From: Rhodospirillaceae bacterium | GTDB taxonomy: Bacteria; Pseudomonadota; Alphaproteobacteria; MPNO01; UBA2964 | Assembly: GCA_002724505.1 (NCBI GenBank) | Contig: PBOV01000087.1 | Span: 1 to 6,376, forward strand | Direction of reading: 5' to 3' | DNA: 6,376 nucleotides | In this document: piece after piece, positions 4,587-6,376 of the stretch | Layout: every line of letters begins with the position of its first letter | Numbering within the stretch: the first letter of the stretch is position 1 | The notes under the pieces: generated by a model | What the model saw: only the letters and a program-made list of their open reading frames with translations | What the model was told of the DNA's origin: nothing | Database searches by the model: none | Program-made: the position numbers and the translations under genes

Positions 4587-6376
4587 ATGCTCCAAAGTCA
4601 CGCCACACCACGCCGAATATACCAAAACGAGAGAGTTAGTGTGCTTTTGCCATTACCTCTAGCGGGTCCGTATGACTATTTGGTGCCAGCCGATATGTCG
4701 GTTTCGGCAGGTGATTTTGTATCAGTGCCGTTGGGAAAACGAGATGTGAAAGGGGTAGTCTGGGGTAATAGTAGCTACAAACTTTCAGAAAAAAAAATAA
4801 AGAAAATCAATGCCTTATTAGACATACCACCGGTGACTGAAGACCTCCGGAGGTTGGTCGATTGGACTGCTTCTTATACCTTAAGCCCGCCGGGAGCTGT
4901 TCTTAGGATGAGTATGAGTGTGCCTTCCGCACTGGAGCCGCTAAAAAATCGAACGGGATATATGCCGACTTTAAATTGTTCAAAGGAAAAGGGTGATTCG
5001 CGAATCAGGATAACTAAAGCGCGGCAACGTGTATTAGGCGTCCTCGCAAAAGCCCAGCCTATGTTAGCGGCAGAGTTGGCAAGAAGTGCAGGTGTTAGCG
5101 CATCCGTGGTTCGTAGTATGGCGAAAGTAGGTTTACTAAAACCAGTGATGATAGAGCAAAAAATTAAATCAGATATGCCGGATTGGGAGCAACCGAAACC
5201 GATTTTATCCCCCTCGCAAGCTGCAGCAGCGGCCGTGCTCGTTAAGAAAGTTGGGAAGTTAGTTGATGAAGCAAGCGATACGGGGTATTCAGTTACGCTA
5301 CTCGATGGTGTTACTGGGTCAGGGAAAACCGAAGTTTATTTTGAAGCGATAGCGTCTACTATAGCTGCCGGCCGACAGGTGCTGGTTCTATTGCCAGAAA
5401 TAGCGCTTACGACGCAATGGCTCGAACGATTTTATGCCCGCTTTGGTACTTACCCACTTAAATGGCATTCGGGGTTAACGGTTGCTGAACGCCGCCTAAT
5501 ATGGCGTGCAACGCTTTCTGAAAAGGCGAGTGTTCTAGTCGGCGCTAGGTCTGCTTTGTTTCTACCGTTTTCTTCGCTTGGTTTAATTGTGGTGGACGAA
5601 GAACACGATGGGTCTTTTAAACAGGATGATGGAGTTTGCTATAACGCACGGGACATGGCAGTTGTCCGTGCTCGCCTTGGCGGCTTTCCAATAGTGCTGT
5701 CGACTGCCACACCATCCCTCGAAACCTTTGTGAATGTCAGAACAGGCAGGTATAAAAGCCTCTCTCTACCAGAGCGGCATGGCTCTGCCACACTGCCGGA
5801 AATTACAGCGATTGATATGCGAACAGAACCAATGGCGCATCAGAGCTGGATTTCCCCTTCTTTACAGGACGCAACTCTCGAATCTCTTAAGGCAGGCGAG
5901 CAAATTATGTTATTTCTCAATCGTCGCGGTTATGCGCCACTAACGTTGTGCCGTAGATGTGGCCATCGCATTCAATGTCCAAGCTGTACTGCCTGGTTAG
6001 TCGAACACCGCCTTGAGCGCAAATTATCCTGTCACCATTGCGGCTATTCAATGGAGTTGCCTGATGTGTGTCCTGAATGTGGTACGCCAGAAACGCTAGC
6101 GGCTTGTGGTCCTGGCGTGGAGAGAGTCGCTGAGGAAGTTACCCAAAGATTTCCACAGGCCCAATTCGAAATTATGGCAAGCGATACAATGCAAAACTCC
6201 AACGCTGCAGCGGCCCTAGTGCGGCGAATGCAGAACCGTGAAATTGATATTCTCATTGGCACCCAGGTTATGGCAAAAGGTCATCATTTTCCCTACCTCA
6301 CTTTAGTCGGTGTGCTGGATGCAGATTTAGGGCTGGCCGGTGGTGACCTTCGGGCGGCGGAAAGAACTTTTCAGCT
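4587..6376 (+). CDS. priA: Primosomal replication-restart helicase PriA (N' protein), 3' end cut off
   Basis: PriA is a superfamily 2 DNA helicase that recognises abandoned replication forks and reloads the replisome through DnaB. The first 596 codons are present; the last roughly 140 residues expected for the family lie beyond the window. In order are the 3'-end-binding domain (LLPLPLAGPYDYLVP, residues 20-34), a winged-helix part (about 132-180), Walker A GVTGSGKT (241-248), Walker B DEEH (337-340), and a two-zinc insertion with eight cysteines (455, 458, 464, 467, 482, 485, 495, 498). The second helicase lobe follows, with GTQVMAKGHHFP. ATG at 4587 is chosen because the in-frame residues RVSV before LLPLPL resemble other alphaproteobacterial PriA starts; AGGG sits 13 bases upstream, which is rather far. 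GTG at 4641 is the alternative start. The zinc cysteines are all intact, so the gene looks functional. Confidence 0.95.
   Translation, partial: MLQSHATPRRIYQNERVSVLLPLPLAGPYDYLVPADMSVSAGDFVSVPLGKRDVKGVVWGNSSYKLSEKKIKKINALLDIPPVTEDLRRLVDWTASYTLSPPGAVLRMSMSVPSALEPLKNRTGYMPTLNCSKEKGDSRIRITKARQRVLGVLAKAQPMLAAELARSAGVSASVVRSMAKVGLLKPVMIEQKIKSDMPDWEQPKPILSPSQAAAAAVLVKKVGKLVDEASDTGYSVTLLDGVTGSGKTEVYFEAIASTIAAGRQVLVLLPEIALTTQWLERFYARFGTYPLKWHSGLTVAERRLIWRATLSEKASVLVGARSALFLPFSSLGLIVVDEEHDGSFKQDDGVCYNARDMAVVRARLGGFPIVLSTATPSLETFVNVRTGRYKSLSLPERHGSATLPEITAIDMRTEPMAHQSWISPSLQDATLESLKAGEQIMLFLNRRGYAPLTLCRRCGHRIQCPSCTAWLVEHRLERKLSCHHCGYSMELPDVCPECGTPETLAACGPGVERVAEEVTQRFPQAQFEIMASDTMQNSNAAAALVRRMQNREIDILIGTQVMAKGHHFPYLTLVGVLDADLGLAGGDLRAAERTFQ

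Noticed and set aside
5734..6262. Open frames on both strands inside the priA region
   Set aside because: The priA frame runs uninterrupted through this stretch with helicase and zinc motifs; these are shadows.
1..6376. dif site, tRNA, CRISPR array or phage remnants
   Set aside because: Reading both strands gave no 28-base Xer-type dyad, cloverleaf, regularly spaced repeat or phage gene.

Overview
The window looks like chromosomal DNA of an alphaproteobacterium, probably a free-living or marine, Rhodospirillales-like lineage with moderate, AT-leaning base composition. The lineage is inferred from the style of the SucD and PriA sequences and from the priA / transaldolase / DUF484 / xerC neighbourhood. 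It is not proven by any marker in the window.

Layout. Positions 2-175 (+) hold the last 58 codons of sucD (succinyl-CoA ligase alpha subunit). A convergent gap of 100 bases follows. Next come five genes on the minus strand, in transcription order from right to left: a TalC-type transaldolase (4491-3829), a DUF484 protein (3825-3079), the tyrosine recombinase XerC (3100-2150), and two paralogous TauD/TfdA-family 2-oxoglutarate dioxygenases (2090-1242 and 1127-276). Divergently from tal, across 95 bases, lies priA on the plus strand (4587 to the window end), the primosomal helicase, cut off before its C-terminus. No stretch without a gene exceeds 115 bases.

How the genes fit together. tal, the DUF484 gene and xerC are packed tightly: a 3-base gap between the first two and a 22-base overlap between the second and third. 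They look like one translationally coupled unit. xerC (chromosome dimer resolution) and priA (replication restart) are both chromosome-maintenance genes, while tal belongs to sugar-phosphate metabolism. The two dioxygenases are related to each other at about half their residues and keep every iron- and 2-oxoglutarate-binding residue. They look like an accessory tandem pair attached behind the housekeeping operon, and their substrate cannot be read from sequence.

All main proteins are recognisable families and I see no wholly new system. The best leads are regulatory: a GCAA-tetraloop hairpin covering the xerC ribosome-binding site inside the DUF484 gene, two adjacent hairpins (one terminator-like) in the tal/priA spacer, and a hairpin plus 11-codon mini-ORF ahead of the second dioxygenase. 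No tRNA, rRNA, CRISPR array, insertion sequence or dif site was seen.
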